This document shows, in pieces, positions 25,955 to 35,929 of a stretch of DNA of 48,185 bases. The first letter of the stretch is position 1; every line of letters begins with the position of its first letter. A model generated the notes under the pieces. It searched no databases. It saw only the letters and a program-made list of their open reading frames with translations, and was not told where the DNA came from. Source of the stretch: Gracilibacter sp. Its GTDB lineage: Bacteria > Bacillota > Desulfitobacteriia > Desulfitobacteriales > Syntrophobotulaceae. The translations under genes and the position numbers were made by a program. The DNA lies in the NCBI GenBank assembly GCA_024637055.1, contig JAGXFZ010000067.1:1-48185 (forward strand), given 5' to 3'.

Positions 25955-26095
25955 TCAGTCCAGTTTTTTACCAACTGTTTTTATAATTTCTTCATCTGTT
26001 ATGTTTTCATACTTCTTTTTTAATCCTCTTGCTCTCTGTACAAAAATATATCCTAAAAAAATTATAGCCACAATCGTTAGTATAATATATTTCAT
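25955..26095 (-). CDS. Small single-pass membrane protein (46 residues)
   Basis: Short reading frame with ATG at 26095 and GGAG 9 bases upstream. The product begins MKYIILTIVAIIFLGYIFVQ, one membrane helix at the N-terminus, followed by a basic stretch RARGLKKKYE and a short acidic-then-basic tail ending VGKKLD. It is not recognised; the shape is that of small membrane proteins that anchor or modulate other membrane proteins. It ends just before the aro promoter. It may be co-transcribed with the gene at 26197-27279 upstream of it on this strand. Confidence 0.6.
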   Translation of the reverse strand: MKYIILTIVAIIFLGYIFVQRARGLKKKYENITDEEIIKTVGKKLD

Positions 26096-26196
26096 CAATC
26101 ACCGCTCCAAATTCTAAATAAGTTTATTAACAATAATATAATACTTATCAACTCATGTCTAATAAAATCTATCTAAAATAACTCACTTCTTTACTT

Positions 26197-27279
26197 TTAC
26201 CCCACTATTATCCCCAACTCCGGCAACATACAATGAACAACCAAGAACTTATGCTCGGCCGCTGCCTGCATAAACTTTACCCAGTGAGATTCTTCAAATC
26301 CTGGTTTTCTCTTAAAAGCGTGGTAATTATTTTGTTTATAATTCATATTTTTGGCTTTAGAAACTTTGGAAGACTCCACTGCTTCATTAAACCAGGCATT
26401 ATCACTATAAAATAAAGCACCGTCTCTCTCATCAAAATCTTCAAACTCAAAATAATTATTCTTAATTGACTTAAGCCAGTTCTTATACCTTTCCTCTTTA
26501 GACCCCCTATATGATAATAACTGGCGAAACTTGTCCTGATAATCATCAAAGGGCCTACTGCTCACCTTCGATTTTAAAGCTTGATTCTTTGATAAATAAT
26601 AAAGCAGATACTCATGGATTTTCCTAACTGCCGGAAGATATCGATCTTCCAGATTGTTCACTTTCAATATCTTATTACCACGAGAATAACTCCAATGAGT
26701 ATAAGGAATATCTGGATTTTCCAAAACTTCTAAATGACCAATAGCCAGACTTTCAGATGACCATCTATCCAATAATTTTACCGATAAACGTCTTCCAGTA
26801 TCCTCTATAAATCCTTTTTCATTAATACCAGCTATAAGGTGCACATCATTATGTATATCATAAATGCCTTTAAAATCTGAATGAGAATAGGCGTCAGCCA
26901 AATAATGGAGACCAATACCTAGCCTATACAGGGAATGTGGCCACGACGAAGTCCGAACATCTTCTAATAGAAGACCCAATACTTTAGAATTCGGGGCTGT
27001 CATCATAGCTTCAGAATCTTCTTTATCTCCCCTCGGTGGAAAGTGAAAAGGTACCCAAACATCTAAAACATCATTGATATCCAGAGTTCGTGGCGTAAGC
27101 ATTTTGTGAGCCGTCATCGTCTGTTTGAAAACTCCTCCATTCTTAAACTTTAACCCATGACGGTCAACAGCATCATCTACAAACTGGGAAGAATAGGCTA
27201 CAATCTCGGCATATTGACTTTTTATGCCAGCAATACGACACAAAACGTAGATAGCAGTATGATGAAGGTCTATTTGCAT
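26197..27279 (-). CDS. DUF6765-like protein of the zinc-dependent phospholipase C type
   Basis: 360 residues, no signal peptide. The N-terminus MQIDLHHTAIYVLCRIAGI and the central GLHYLADAYSHSDFKG carry His/Asp sets like those that bind the metal cluster in the phospholipase C/P1 nuclease-like helical fold. Proteins of this kind are annotated as DUF6765; I recall the family only by its pattern, so the exact name is uncertain. The substrate is unknown. Residues 215-330 are polar and rich in charged/aromatic residues. It probably forms a unit with the 46-residue membrane protein. Confidence 0.6.
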   Translation of the reverse strand: MQIDLHHTAIYVLCRIAGIKSQYAEIVAYSSQFVDDAVDRHGLKFKNGGVFKQTMTAHKMLTPRTLDINDVLDVWVPFHFPPRGDKEDSEAMMTAPNSKVLGLLLEDVRTSSWPHSLYRLGIGLHYLADAYSHSDFKGIYDIHNDVHLIAGINEKGFIEDTGRRLSVKLLDRWSSESLAIGHLEVLENPDIPYTHWSYSRGNKILKVNNLEDRYLPAVRKIHEYLLYYLSKNQALKSKVSSRPFDDYQDKFRQLLSYRGSKEERYKNWLKSIKNNYFEFEDFDERDGALFYSDNAWFNEAVESSKVSKAKNMNYKQNNYHAFKRKPGFEESHWVKFMQAAAEHKFLVVHCMLPELGIIVG

Positions 27280-27515
27280 ATCAACACTCTCCTAGCAGAT
27301 AAGGGATGCTCCCTTTACTAGAATGATATTCAGCAGTTGTCCAAAATATCAAAACTACATTTATTTTTTTTCTCCTTAATAATTACAGCAAACTCGCAAT
27401 TTGTTTATTCTCTTTCCGTAATCTGTTATTCTAATAATAATGAAAGTAATTGGCTAGAAATATAATACTTAAAACCTACCTCTATAATAGAGGATAAAAG
27501 AGGATATGATTTCTT

Positions 27516-28280
27516 GTGATTTCTTATGATATCTTTTCTTTAGTTATTATGTTGAGTATTCTTTTCCCTGTAGCAGCATTCGTGGTTATAATCTTACTGT
27601 CCTTTTTGGAAAGAGAAGTCAATATTTTGGAGATTGAGAACAAAAGAGTAAGCCTAGAACGTGAATTACAACAAAGTAAATTTATTCAGCTTAACCAGCA
27701 GATTCAGCCTCATTTCCTATTTAATACTTTAAATGCTATTACCAGTCTCGGTAGGTTAGGTCGTCTAGAAGATTCCGTCAGGTCTTTAGAAACTCTATCC
27801 CTGTTTCTGCGATATAACTATCTGGAGAAAGAACCATTAGTTCATTTCTCCAAAGAACTCCGGCACACAGAAAACTATTTGAGCATACAACAAATTCGGT
27901 TCGGTGAAAGACTAAAAATTGAAATTCAAATTGATCCTCACGCTAAGGATACACTACTTCCTCCGTATACAATGCAAACACTTGTAGAAAATGCATTTAA
28001 ACATGGCCTAGAAAAAAAGCCTGGTGAAAAGTTTGTTTATATCTCCCTACAACGTCAGGGAAACTGGGTCATCTTAGATGTTATAGATAACGGTCCGGAC
28101 TACCAGACGGGAAATAGTATATATCCTCCTGGCTTAGGTCTTAAAAATCTAAGAAAAAGATTTGAAATAACTTTTGATATGCAGACAAAGTTAACTCTGG
28201 ACAGGAAAAATGAACTAACTGAAGCAAGGATTGTATGGCCTTATACGCCGGAGGTAGAATATGAAATTACTAATCGTTGA
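27516..28280 (+). CDS. LytS/YesM-type sensor histidine kinase
   Basis: 254 residues. One N-terminal membrane segment (about 8-30) is followed by a coiled-coil (35-60), the His_kinase domain with phospho-His66 in QIQPHFLFNTLNAI, and an ATPase domain (LVENAFKHGLE, IDNGP, GLGLKNLRKRF). There is no large sensor domain, so the membrane segment or a partner must give the signal. The GTG start follows GAGG at 12 bases, a little far. It overlaps the response regulator by 20 bases and they form a pair. The short repeat CCTCTATAATAGAGG (27479-27493) lies in its leader. Confidence 0.87.
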   Translation: MISYDIFSLVIMLSILFPVAAFVVIILLSFLEREVNILEIENKRVSLERELQQSKFIQLNQQIQPHFLFNTLNAITSLGRLGRLEDSVRSLETLSLFLRYNYLEKEPLVHFSKELRHTENYLSIQQIRFGERLKIEIQIDPHAKDTLLPPYTMQTLVENAFKHGLEKKPGEKFVYISLQRQGNWVILDVIDNGPDYQTGNSIYPPGLGLKNLRKRFEITFDMQTKLTLDRKNELTEARIVWPYTPEVEYEITNR

Positions 28281-28974
28281 TGATGAACCTTTAGAGCTTG
28301 AACAATTGACCCTCCTTATTAAACAGAAATGGCCGGCATGGGAGATTTGTTGTGCTGAAGACGCTTCCCAAGCACTTAAACTTTCTCGGGAGAGGAAATT
28401 CATCCTTGCTTTAATTGATATTCATTTACCTGGACTATCTGGTCTAGACTTGATTGAATTACTTAGAAAAGATCAACCAAATCTTCATTTTATTATAACC
28501 ACAGCCTACCAAGACTTTAGCTATGCACAAAAATCTATAAAATTAGGTGTTATGGACTATCTGGTCAAACCCATCATTGAACATGAATTAACTGAAATAA
28601 TTAAAAAATTTATAGAGAATAACAGATATTCCGTTGCTAAATCCAATTTGATTGAACAAGTACTGGATATTATTGATAGTGATTATAACTTACGGATCAG
28701 CCTCGAGAGCCTAGCGGAATCTGTACACGTCAGCCCTAACTACTTAAGTAAGAAATTCTCTGAGGAAATAGGTGTAAGTATTCCTTCTTTTGTGATGAAA
28801 TGCAGGGTGGGAAAAGCAAAAACTATTCTTCTTAAATATCCTGAATACAATATGTCGTTGATTGCTGAACTAACAGGTTTTCATAGCCAGCATTACTTTA
28901 CTAATATCTTTAAAAAATATGAGGGAATTACCCCCAGCAAATACAGAGAATTAAAGAGTGGAAATTATGATTAA
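28261..28974 (+). CDS. YesN-type response regulator with AraC DNA-binding domain
   Basis: 237 residues. Receiver domain with DDE (7-9), phospho-acceptor Asp53 in LIDIHLPGLSG and Lys of DYLVKPI. The C-terminal AraC domain (about 137-235) has two helix-turn-helix units (LAESVHVSPNYLSKKFSEEIG and IAELTGFHSQHYFTNIFKKYEGITPSKYRE). GGAGGT precedes the ATG. The kinase/regulator pair lies directly before transporter and amidase genes on the same strand, so it probably controls them, as is usual for YesMN-type pairs. Confidence 0.9.
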   Translation: MKLLIVDDEPLELEQLTLLIKQKWPAWEICCAEDASQALKLSRERKFILALIDIHLPGLSGLDLIELLRKDQPNLHFIITTAYQDFSYAQKSIKLGVMDYLVKPIIEHELTEIIKKFIENNRYSVAKSNLIEQVLDIIDSDYNLRISLESLAESVHVSPNYLSKKFSEEIGVSIPSFVMKCRVGKAKTILLKYPEYNMSLIAELTGFHSQHYFTNIFKKYEGITPSKYRELKSGNYD

Positions 28975-30331
28975 TTGGTATATCTCTTTATATTTAGGTA
29001 TTATCCTTTTGTTATATTTGTTTCCATATATCGGTTCGTTTCCTTCAATTAGAGAGTATTCTCGAGGCCATATGGGATACGGTGGTTTAAGTTCTGGAAC
29101 TAACCTTCTTCTATCCCGCTTAATCTCAGGCGAGCTTCTCGTTTTTGCGATGATTTCGGTAACATCATTTGGAATCTTAGGGGGAACTGGTTTTACTTTG
29201 ATGGTTTTAGCCAGCCTTCTTCTTTATATTCTAACGATATATAAACTAAAGAAGAATAAAGAAGAAGATGGTGTACTCGAATTATTACGAAAGCAAACTG
29301 ACAAAGCTGGATATAGATATCATGTAATGATATTAGCCTTAGTAAACTTCGGAAATATGATCCTTCAATTGGCATGTTTGAAATACCTTCTGGGTTATTA
29401 TTTCATACAATCAAGCTTCTTGATTGTATTTTTTGTTAGCATATTTGCTTTCGCTTACGCTGGTCTCGGTGGATTTGAGGCTTTGAATAAAAGTGCTAAG
29501 CCTCAAGTGTTTATTGTGTTTTTTTCTACCGCAGTTATCACCATATCAGTGTTTCTCGAAAATGGTTTAGCTGTCACCTATCAGGATATGATTGATATTT
29601 CTTTCCTTTCTTTAAGCTTTCAAGATGCGGCAATACTTTTCATGACAGGATTGGTTATTTTGGCAAGCCAATATCTCATGGATTATTCTCTTTGGCATAC
29701 AGTGTATCAACTTAGACCCCAAAGACAATATCCTATCCTGTTGCTGACAATGATTTGCCTAATGGCAATCCCTTTGGGTTATTCGGCCCTAGCGATCTAC
29801 AGCTTATCCCAAGGAATGCCCATAGATGCAAACTTAATTCTTATCCTTGAACAGAATTATTCTCTTTTACTCATTAACCTGTACATCATTACCGTCTTTA
29901 TTGCTGTTATATCCTCATTCGCAAATCAATTGTTTAGTACCGTCATTCTATTCCTGAATTGCAAAGAGCAAGAACACATGGTACAGAATGTACCAATAAA
30001 GGATGGATATCTTTTCTCAGCAATTAGCGTTATTATTATCTCCATCTCTTTTTTCTTGCTTCAAAATTTACCACTAATCAAACTCCTCATTCTTTTGGGT
30101 ATTATATACACTTCAATGGTAGTACCTTTTATCTACACTCTCTTTCGTTCCTCGCCTCCAAACAGATGGATAGATTATATCGGTTTATTTTCACTGATGG
30201 TTGGAATCGTACTATGGTTAGTAAAGGGCTTCTATTACATACCCCTTATTTGTCTTGCACTGGGTATCCTAATACAAATGGGTTTATTGTTTTTTATCAA
30301 AATAGGCAAAGAAATTACAAAAACGCAATAA
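28967..30331 (+). CDS. Polytopic transporter-like protein, divergent sodium:solute symporter fold
   Basis: About 454 residues from the ATG at 28967; a GTG at 28958 is the alternative. Twelve to thirteen hydrophobic segments. The block YAGLGGFEALNKSAKPQVFIVF (about 163-184) resembles the LGG..A..TD..Q motif that follows TM5 in the SSS family, and QYLMDYSLWHTVYQLRPQRQ the later DQ..WQR motif. The usual TD acidic residue is missing, so either ion coupling differs or the protein acts as a sensor. It overlaps the response regulator gene, so it may act with the two-component pair, which lacks its own sensor domain. Confidence 0.6.
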   Translation: MINWYISLYLGIILLLYLFPYIGSFPSIREYSRGHMGYGGLSSGTNLLLSRLISGELLVFAMISVTSFGILGGTGFTLMVLASLLLYILTIYKLKKNKEEDGVLELLRKQTDKAGYRYHVMILALVNFGNMILQLACLKYLLGYYFIQSSFLIVFFVSIFAFAYAGLGGFEALNKSAKPQVFIVFFSTAVITISVFLENGLAVTYQDMIDISFLSLSFQDAAILFMTGLVILASQYLMDYSLWHTVYQLRPQRQYPILLLTMICLMAIPLGYSALAIYSLSQGMPIDANLILILEQNYSLLLINLYIITVFIAVISSFANQLFSTVILFLNCKEQEHMVQNVPIKDGYLFSAISVIIISISFFLLQNLPLIKLLILLGIIYTSMVVPFIYTLFRSSPPNRWIDYIGLFSLMVGIVLWLVKGFYYIPLICLALGILIQMGLLFFIKIGKEITKTQ

Positions 30332-30427
30332 GTATTTACAAAATTAATGCTGTTATTCCTGATACAATACAGAATAAGTAGCATTGTACAGTTATATAAT
30401 AATCTACATCTCAATGAGGTGATTACA

Positions 30428-31795
30428 ATGAGCAAACAAAAACGCTCGAATAGTACAATGCAGCATTTTGGCTATCGGGACGAGCTGAAAAGATCCTTGG
30501 ATTTCTGGGATCTACTGATTTATGGTATTATCTTTATGGTTCCCATTGCACCTTTTGGAATCTATGGATATGTAGCTAGTATCTCCAAAGGAATGGTCCC
30601 TTTAGTTTATCTCATCGGAATGGCAGGTATGTTGTTTACGGCCTTAAGTTATGCTCGCCTTTCAGAGGTTTTCCCCATAGCAGGTTCGATTTATTCATAC
30701 GCTCAGAGGGGGATTAACGAGCATATTGGATTCTTTGCAGGATGGTTGATTTTACTAGATTATATCCTCCTTCCCGCACTTTTATATCTGGTAAGTGCTA
30801 CTGCCCTACATAATATGATTCCCATACTGCCCAAGTCTTTTTGGCTTATATTCTTTGTATTGATTAACACTACTATCAATATCCTCGGTATAGAAATCAC
30901 AGCGAAGACAAACCGCGTAGTTGTCGCCCTGGAAATCATCGTACTTCTAATCTTTTTATCAGTTGGCCTTACTGCAGTAAGCAATCATATAAATGGTGCC
31001 CAATTTTCAATCAGCCCCTTATTCAATAAAGAAGAATTCAATCTATCTATCTTGATGAGCGCAGTTTCTATCGCAGTCCTCAGTTTCTTAGGCTTTGATT
31101 CTATCTCTACTTTAACTGAGGAAGTAAAGGGTGAAAAGACTACAGTCGGCAAGATAGTAGGAAAAGCAATCATCCTTAGCATTCCAGTAGTCGGGGTTAT
31201 GTTTATAGCCCAGACTTGGGTGGCCGCCATGATTGTACCTGATTATACTTCTTTTCATAACTTAGAAGAAGCTTTCTATGAAGTTGCCCAAATCGCAGGA
31301 GGTGCCTGGCTAAAAGGAATCACTATTGTTGCAACAGCGCTAGCCTGGGGTATAGCCAATGCTTTAGTTGCACAAGCAGCAATCTCTCGAATCCTATTTA
31401 GTATGGCAAGAGATCGAAAATTACCTTCGATTCTCGCTACGATTCATCCAAGATTCAAGACTCCATACGTTAGTACTATACTGGTAGGATTAATCTCACT
31501 AGCCATAATCTTGGGTGGAACGACGATAGATGATCTAGCTTCTCTAGTGAACTTTGGGGCCTTGACAGCTTTTCTTATATTACACATTACCGTGATTAAT
31601 CACTTTATTATTCGTAAAAAAAGTAAAGATTACATGAAACATCTTATATTTCCTGTAATCGGGCTGATAATTATCGGCTATGCATGGATGAGCCTTGGTT
31701 CTCTGGCCAAAGAGCTTGGGTTTTTCTGGATAGGTATTGGAATGATCTATATGATCATCATGAAACTTTTTCATAAAGAAGGTTTCACCTCATAG
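30428..31795 (+). CDS. APC-family amine/amino acid permease, first copy
   Basis: 455 residues from the ATG at 30428 with GAGGTG 6 bases upstream. Twelve membrane segments. FMVPIAPFGIYGYVASISKG (TM1) and PIAGSIYSYAQRGINEHIGFFAGW (TM3 region) match the APC superfamily, close to the PuuP/putrescine-type branch. The C-terminal copy at 32764-34143 is a near relative with the same blocks. It lies 44 bases before the acetamidase/formamidase gene. Likely substrate: an amide, amine or amino acid processed by that enzyme; not resolved. Confidence 0.83.
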   Translation: MSKQKRSNSTMQHFGYRDELKRSLDFWDLLIYGIIFMVPIAPFGIYGYVASISKGMVPLVYLIGMAGMLFTALSYARLSEVFPIAGSIYSYAQRGINEHIGFFAGWLILLDYILLPALLYLVSATALHNMIPILPKSFWLIFFVLINTTINILGIEITAKTNRVVVALEIIVLLIFLSVGLTAVSNHINGAQFSISPLFNKEEFNLSILMSAVSIAVLSFLGFDSISTLTEEVKGEKTTVGKIVGKAIILSIPVVGVMFIAQTWVAAMIVPDYTSFHNLEEAFYEVAQIAGGAWLKGITIVATALAWGIANALVAQAAISRILFSMARDRKLPSILATIHPRFKTPYVSTILVGLISLAIILGGTTIDDLASLVNFGALTAFLILHITVINHFIIRKKSKDYMKHLIFPVIGLIIIGYAWMSLGSLAKELGFFWIGIGMIYMIIMKLFHKEGFTS

Positions 31796-31839
31796 TAGTA
31801 TTAAAAATTAGTGTGCACATATTTTTAGGAGGTATTAAC

Positions 31840-32736
31840 ATGTTAATCACCAAGGATAAGCATCAATTTGCTATGGACAAGAATAGTGTACCTGTCACTC
31901 AAATCGATTTACCTTGCAAACTCACTTTTGAAACGCTTGACTGCTTCAGTGAGCAGATTAACTGTGCTCAAGATACCATCGAATCACTTAACTTCGATCG
32001 AGTTAATCCGGCCAGTGGACCTGTTTACCTCAATAAAGTAAAAGCTGGAGACATCATCTCCGTCAATATCAGAGACATACGCGTTAATTCACCCGGAAAG
32101 ATGATAGCAGCTCCAGGTGCAGGCGTTTTAGCAAATCTCATCACAACTTCAGAAACATTAATTGTGCCCATTGAGAACGGAATTGCATCTTTTAAGAACC
32201 TAGAACTTCCCTTAACTCCTATGATTGGAGTAATAGGTGTGGCTCCCCAAGGAGACCCCATTGCATGTGGCATACCAGGAAGTCATGGTGGAAATATGGA
32301 TACAACCCTAATTAAACCTGGCTCAACCCTTTATCTTCCTGTACAGGTAGATGGAGCACTATTTGCCTTAGGAGACCTCCATGCAGTCATGGGTGATGGT
32401 GAAATCATGGTTTCAGGAATAGAAGTCTCAGGTGAAGTAGATGTAACAATTACTAAAGCAAATGATATAGAAATCAAAAACCCACTCATCAAAACAGATC
32501 TATTACTTGCTTTCATTGCTTCAGCTGAAACACTCGACCAAGCGATTGAAACTGCAACCCGAGAAATGGCTGAATTCCTAACGAAATATACCGATCTGAC
32601 CATCAATGAAGCTGGTATGTTGATGAGTGCCTGCGGTAGTGCACAGATTTGTCAAATTGTTGACCCCTTAAAGACTGCACGATTTGCAATGCCTCTAGAT
32701 GTCCTAAGAAAATTAGGAATAAGCATCGCGTTTTAA
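31840..32736 (+). CDS. Acetamidase/formamidase family amidohydrolase
   Basis: 298 residues from the ATG at 31840, which follows AGGAGG by 7 bases; an upstream in-frame ATG at 31813 has no site. FmdA/AmdA fold: NPASGPVYLNKVKAGDIISV near 58-77, MIGVIGVAPQGDPIACGIPGSHGGNMDTTLIKPGSTLYLPV, and FALGDLHAVMGDGEIMVSGIE with the metal-binding GDLHA. These enzymes hydrolyse short amides to acid and ammonia. It sits between two related permeases, so it probably feeds on an imported amide. It is slightly shorter than classic formamidases (about 310-400). Confidence 0.87.
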   Translation: MLITKDKHQFAMDKNSVPVTQIDLPCKLTFETLDCFSEQINCAQDTIESLNFDRVNPASGPVYLNKVKAGDIISVNIRDIRVNSPGKMIAAPGAGVLANLITTSETLIVPIENGIASFKNLELPLTPMIGVIGVAPQGDPIACGIPGSHGGNMDTTLIKPGSTLYLPVQVDGALFALGDLHAVMGDGEIMVSGIEVSGEVDVTITKANDIEIKNPLIKTDLLLAFIASAETLDQAIETATREMAEFLTKYTDLTINEAGMLMSACGSAQICQIVDPLKTARFAMPLDVLRKLGISIAF

Positions 32737-32763
32737 ATAAACTTCAAAGGAGGATAAAGAGAT

Positions 32764-34143
32764 ATGTCAGAAAACATTACGAATGCTCAATCCAGTTCCG
32801 AACTGGAAGGATTCGGGTACAAACAGGAGCTAAGAAGATCACTGACTTTTAAAGACTTGCTCTTTTACGGAATGGTATTTATGGTTCCAATCGCCCCTAT
32901 GGGTATTTATGGTTACGTTACGGAAGTCTCCAACGGGATGGCACCCCTGGCTTATATAATAGGTATTATTGCTATGATTTTTACGGCTCTTAGTTATTCC
33001 AAAATGGCTAATGAATTTCCTATGGCAGGTTCAGTATACTCCTACGCTTCAAGGGGAATAAATCCTCATGTAGGTTTCTTCGCCGGCTGGGCACTCTTGC
33101 TAGACTATATACTGATTCCAGCTTTAGTCTATCTGGTTGCCGGTTATGCCTTACAAGAGATGATACCAATCCTTCCCTACTGGGGATGGATAGCGTTCTT
33201 CGTTGTAATAAACACCGTAGTCAACTTTCGTGGAATTGAAATTACAGCAAAAACAAATATTGGTTTGTTAATTTTCGAATTGTTTGTCCTGGTAGTCTTT
33301 GTGGTTGCAGCTTTTATCGCTGTACTTAAAGGTGTTGGCCAGGGCTCTTTTACCATCGATCCTATCTGGAAACCGGAAGGATTCAGCATGGACATGGTTA
33401 TGGCGGCAACCTCTCTAGCAGTCCTAAGCTTCCTCGGATTTGACGCTATCAGTACCCTGTCTGAAGAAGCTAAAGATCCCAAGAAGATAGTCGGCAAAGC
33501 CACTATAACTGCCCTCTTCCTGGTAGGCGGACTTTTCGTCCTTCAGACTTACCTGGCAGGATTGCTCTGGCCTGATCATACAACATTTGAAAATCCTGAC
33601 ACCGCTTTCTACGCCGTGGCTCAATTAGCTGGTGGCGATTGGCTCAGAATCCTGGTAGCTCTGGGTACAGCAGTGGCGTGGGGTATCGGGGACGGACTCG
33701 TAGCCCAAGCCGCAATAGCCCGTCTACTCTACAGTATGTCTCGTGACAAGATGATGCCTGCCTTCCTTGGTAAGATACATCCTAAATACCAGACACCTTA
33801 TATGAGTACCATATTTGTTGCGGTGATTGCGATTACTATAGGCGCAGTTCTCAGCATGGATCTGCTCACCTCCATGGTCAACTTTGGGGCACTTACAGGT
33901 TTCATGTTCTTACACGCCTCCGTCTTTATCTACTTCGTTATCAAGAAGAAGCAAAGAGATATGGTTTCACTTATCAAATATCTGGTACTGCCAGGTATAG
34001 GATTTGCCATCATCTTCTATGTATGGTTAAGCCTGCAAGCTGAAGCTATAACAATTGGCTTTGCATGGTTGGCTTTAGGCTTCGCTTACACAGCTTATAA
34101 GACAAAATTCTTTAGGGAAAGACCCCCTGCTTTTAAGGAATAA
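32764..34143 (+). CDS. APC-family amine/amino acid permease, second copy
   Basis: 459 residues, twelve membrane segments, clearly paralogous to the protein at 30428-31795 over its whole length (shared MVPIAP.GIYGYV, PMAGSVYSYASRGINPHVGFFAGW, RGIEITAKTN, AVLSFLGFDAISTLSEE, TPYMSTI blocks). AAAGGAGG precedes the ATG by 8 bases, and it lies 28 bases after the amidase gene. Last gene of the cluster, followed by a terminator. Two permeases around one amidase suggests substrate and product, or two related substrates, rather than redundancy. Confidence 0.84.
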   Translation: MSENITNAQSSSELEGFGYKQELRRSLTFKDLLFYGMVFMVPIAPMGIYGYVTEVSNGMAPLAYIIGIIAMIFTALSYSKMANEFPMAGSVYSYASRGINPHVGFFAGWALLLDYILIPALVYLVAGYALQEMIPILPYWGWIAFFVVINTVVNFRGIEITAKTNIGLLIFELFVLVVFVVAAFIAVLKGVGQGSFTIDPIWKPEGFSMDMVMAATSLAVLSFLGFDAISTLSEEAKDPKKIVGKATITALFLVGGLFVLQTYLAGLLWPDHTTFENPDTAFYAVAQLAGGDWLRILVALGTAVAWGIGDGLVAQAAIARLLYSMSRDKMMPAFLGKIHPKYQTPYMSTIFVAVIAITIGAVLSMDLLTSMVNFGALTGFMFLHASVFIYFVIKKKQRDMVSLIKYLVLPGIGFAIIFYVWLSLQAEAITIGFAWLALGFAYTAYKTKFFRERPPAFKE

Positions 34144-34172
34144 TAAGAAATATCGTTCAATAACTCTGATAG

Positions 34173-34211
34173 AAAACCGGACTACACTTTATGAAGTGCA
34201 AGTCCGGTTTT
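34173..34211. terminator. Bidirectional terminator after the permease/amidase cluster
   Basis: A perfect 11-bp stem AAAACCGGACT/AGTCCGGTTTT (34173-34183 with 34201-34211) lies between convergent genes with T runs both ways. Confidence 0.85.
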
Positions 34212-34240
34212 CGTATATTGGTATATCACTTTTAGACACA

Positions 34241-35581
34241 TCAGTTAAGTTTAAACGCAGATATCTTATGTCTTAAACTTTCGGCCACTTCAGCCTCCTG
34301 TTGAGCCATTTTTGCAATCTCACTTAAGGTTGCAGTCTGTTCTTGTGTTGACGCCGCCACTTCTTCAAAGACCGCGGCAACGTTCTGAGATACGGAAGCT
34401 ATGTTATCCATAGATATTACTAATTCCTCTGAGCTTTTCGCTTGGCTATCTGTTAAATTATTAATAGTAATAACGTCTTCAACATTTGTTTCCACCGCGC
34501 CCATAATAGACTTGAAAATAGCTCCCATTTCTTTAACTACCTTAGACCCTTGATCCACTTCTTTACTGATATTGTCAATCATAGAAGCTGTTCCATTAGC
34601 TCTAACTACAATATCCTTTATTATCGTTCCTATCTCTACCGTAGCTCCTGCTGACTCTTCTGCAAGCTTCCTGACCTCTTCAGCAACAACAGCGAATCCT
34701 TTTCCCTGCTCCCCTGCTCGTGCTGCCTCAATTGCTGCATTAAGTGCTAGTAAGTTGGTCTGGGTGGATATAGCTGATATAGTATTGAGGATATCCTCGA
34801 TTTTTTCTATATGTTCTTTTAAGTTATTTACCTCTAATACAGAGTCGCGAACATGATTCGTGATAGATTCCATCTCTGTTATTGTTCTATCTACCGCCTT
34901 CTCTCCCTCTAAAGCCTTGTCAAGCGTACCTTGGGCAGAGTCTTTTATTTGAAAGGCACTGGTTGCGGTATTACTTATTGCAGAAGATAATTCTTTAAGA
35001 GTTGCGCTTGTCTCCATAATTTTAATACTTTGATTACTATTATCATTAGCCGCTTCATTTATTGATACAGCAACCTGTTCGATAGATTGCCCATAATCAC
35101 TGGTCATGGTTGAAAGATTTTCACTAAGTTCAGCAACATTTTCTCCCATTCCTCTGATGTCTGTAAGCACTTGATTCATGTTCTCGACGGAAGTATTGAT
35201 AGCTTTAGCAAGTTGTCCGATTTCATCTTGATTTTTAATTGCAGATTGTTTAGTGAGATCTCCCTCTGCGATGGCAACTCCAACCGATATGACCTCATTC
35301 AGGGGCTTGATAACAAATCTAGTAACCAAAAACAAAACAATTGTTGTAACCACCACAAGGTTAATCGCAGTTGAAATAATAACTGCATAACTTCCAGGTA
35401 CAAGACCTGAAGAGTTAATTAAGTTATAAATAAAACTGGCGATAGTAGGGCTGATGAGTAGGGATACCACAATAGCTGTAATGAATTTCATTCTAAGACC
35501 ACGTCTAATATTCCCTATCCCTAGTTTATCTAGCTTACTTAAATTTAATTTGTCTATTACCGATTTATTCTCTTTTGTCAT
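34241..35581 (-). CDS. Methyl-accepting chemotaxis protein without a large sensor domain
   Basis: 446 residues. Two membrane segments (about 35-52 and 64-88) enclose only about 12 residues outside, so there is no periplasmic-type sensor domain. HAMP (about 88-140) and the signalling domain follow, with the conserved hairpin tip [34 protein letters not shown] (about 287-320). It should control CheA kinase; signals may be membrane-borne or cytoplasmic. A basic, Leu-rich N-terminal tail of 30 residues precedes TM1. GGAGGAAGAGA precedes the ATG. It stands alone. Confidence 0.9.
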   Translation of the reverse strand: MTKENKSVIDKLNLSKLDKLGIGNIRRGLRMKFITAIVVSLLISPTIASFIYNLINSSGLVPGSYAVIISTAINLVVVTTIVLFLVTRFVIKPLNEVISVGVAIAEGDLTKQSAIKNQDEIGQLAKAINTSVENMNQVLTDIRGMGENVAELSENLSTMTSDYGQSIEQVAVSINEAANDNSNQSIKIMETSATLKELSSAISNTATSAFQIKDSAQGTLDKALEGEKAVDRTITEMESITNHVRDSVLEVNNLKEHIEKIEDILNTISAISTQTNLLALNAAIEAARAGEQGKGFAVVAEEVRKLAEESAGATVEIGTIIKDIVVRANGTASMIDNISKEVDQGSKVVKEMGAIFKSIMGAVETNVEDVITINNLTDSQAKSSEELVISMDNIASVSQNVAAVFEEVAASTQEQTATLSEIAKMAQQEAEVAESLRHKISAFKLN

Positions 35582-35845
35582 TCTCTTCCTCCTTAAAATA
35601 ATATTTAATTTTATCTAGAATAATTGTTAATCAGACATATCGACAAAATTTCTATAATTATTATGATTTTAGCATAATATTCCATATTTTTTAACAAGAC
35701 AAAAGTCCTAAATACTATCAATTGGCCAAATAATAAGTAATATGGCTCTTAATTTTAAAATTAAATAAATAATTTATCTAAATATTTATAAATATTTAGA
35801 TAAATAAAACTGAATTGTTCTTATAAAGTAAAACTAGCTTCTCGG

Positions 35846-35929
35846 ATACAAAAACTGCGTTTCGTTTACAAATATTCAGTTGTCGGTTACAAAGACTGCA
35901 TTTCAATTTACAAAGTGGCATCTCGCCTT
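35846..35929 (+). repeat. Four degenerate 20/21-bp phased direct repeats
   Basis: TACAAA recurs at 35847, 35867, 35888 and 35909, spaced 20, 21 and 21 bases, each followed by a related tail (ACTGCgTTTC, ACTGCATTTC, TGGCATCTCG types). Two further TACAAT copies at 35942 and 35954 are off register. The two-helical-turn spacing would place them on one face of the DNA, as for a cooperative binding protein. Confidence 0.5.

Noticed and set aside
33177-33503. 108-codon minus-strand frame inside the second APC permease
   Set aside because: Antisense shadow of a conserved membrane protein gene with no start signal.
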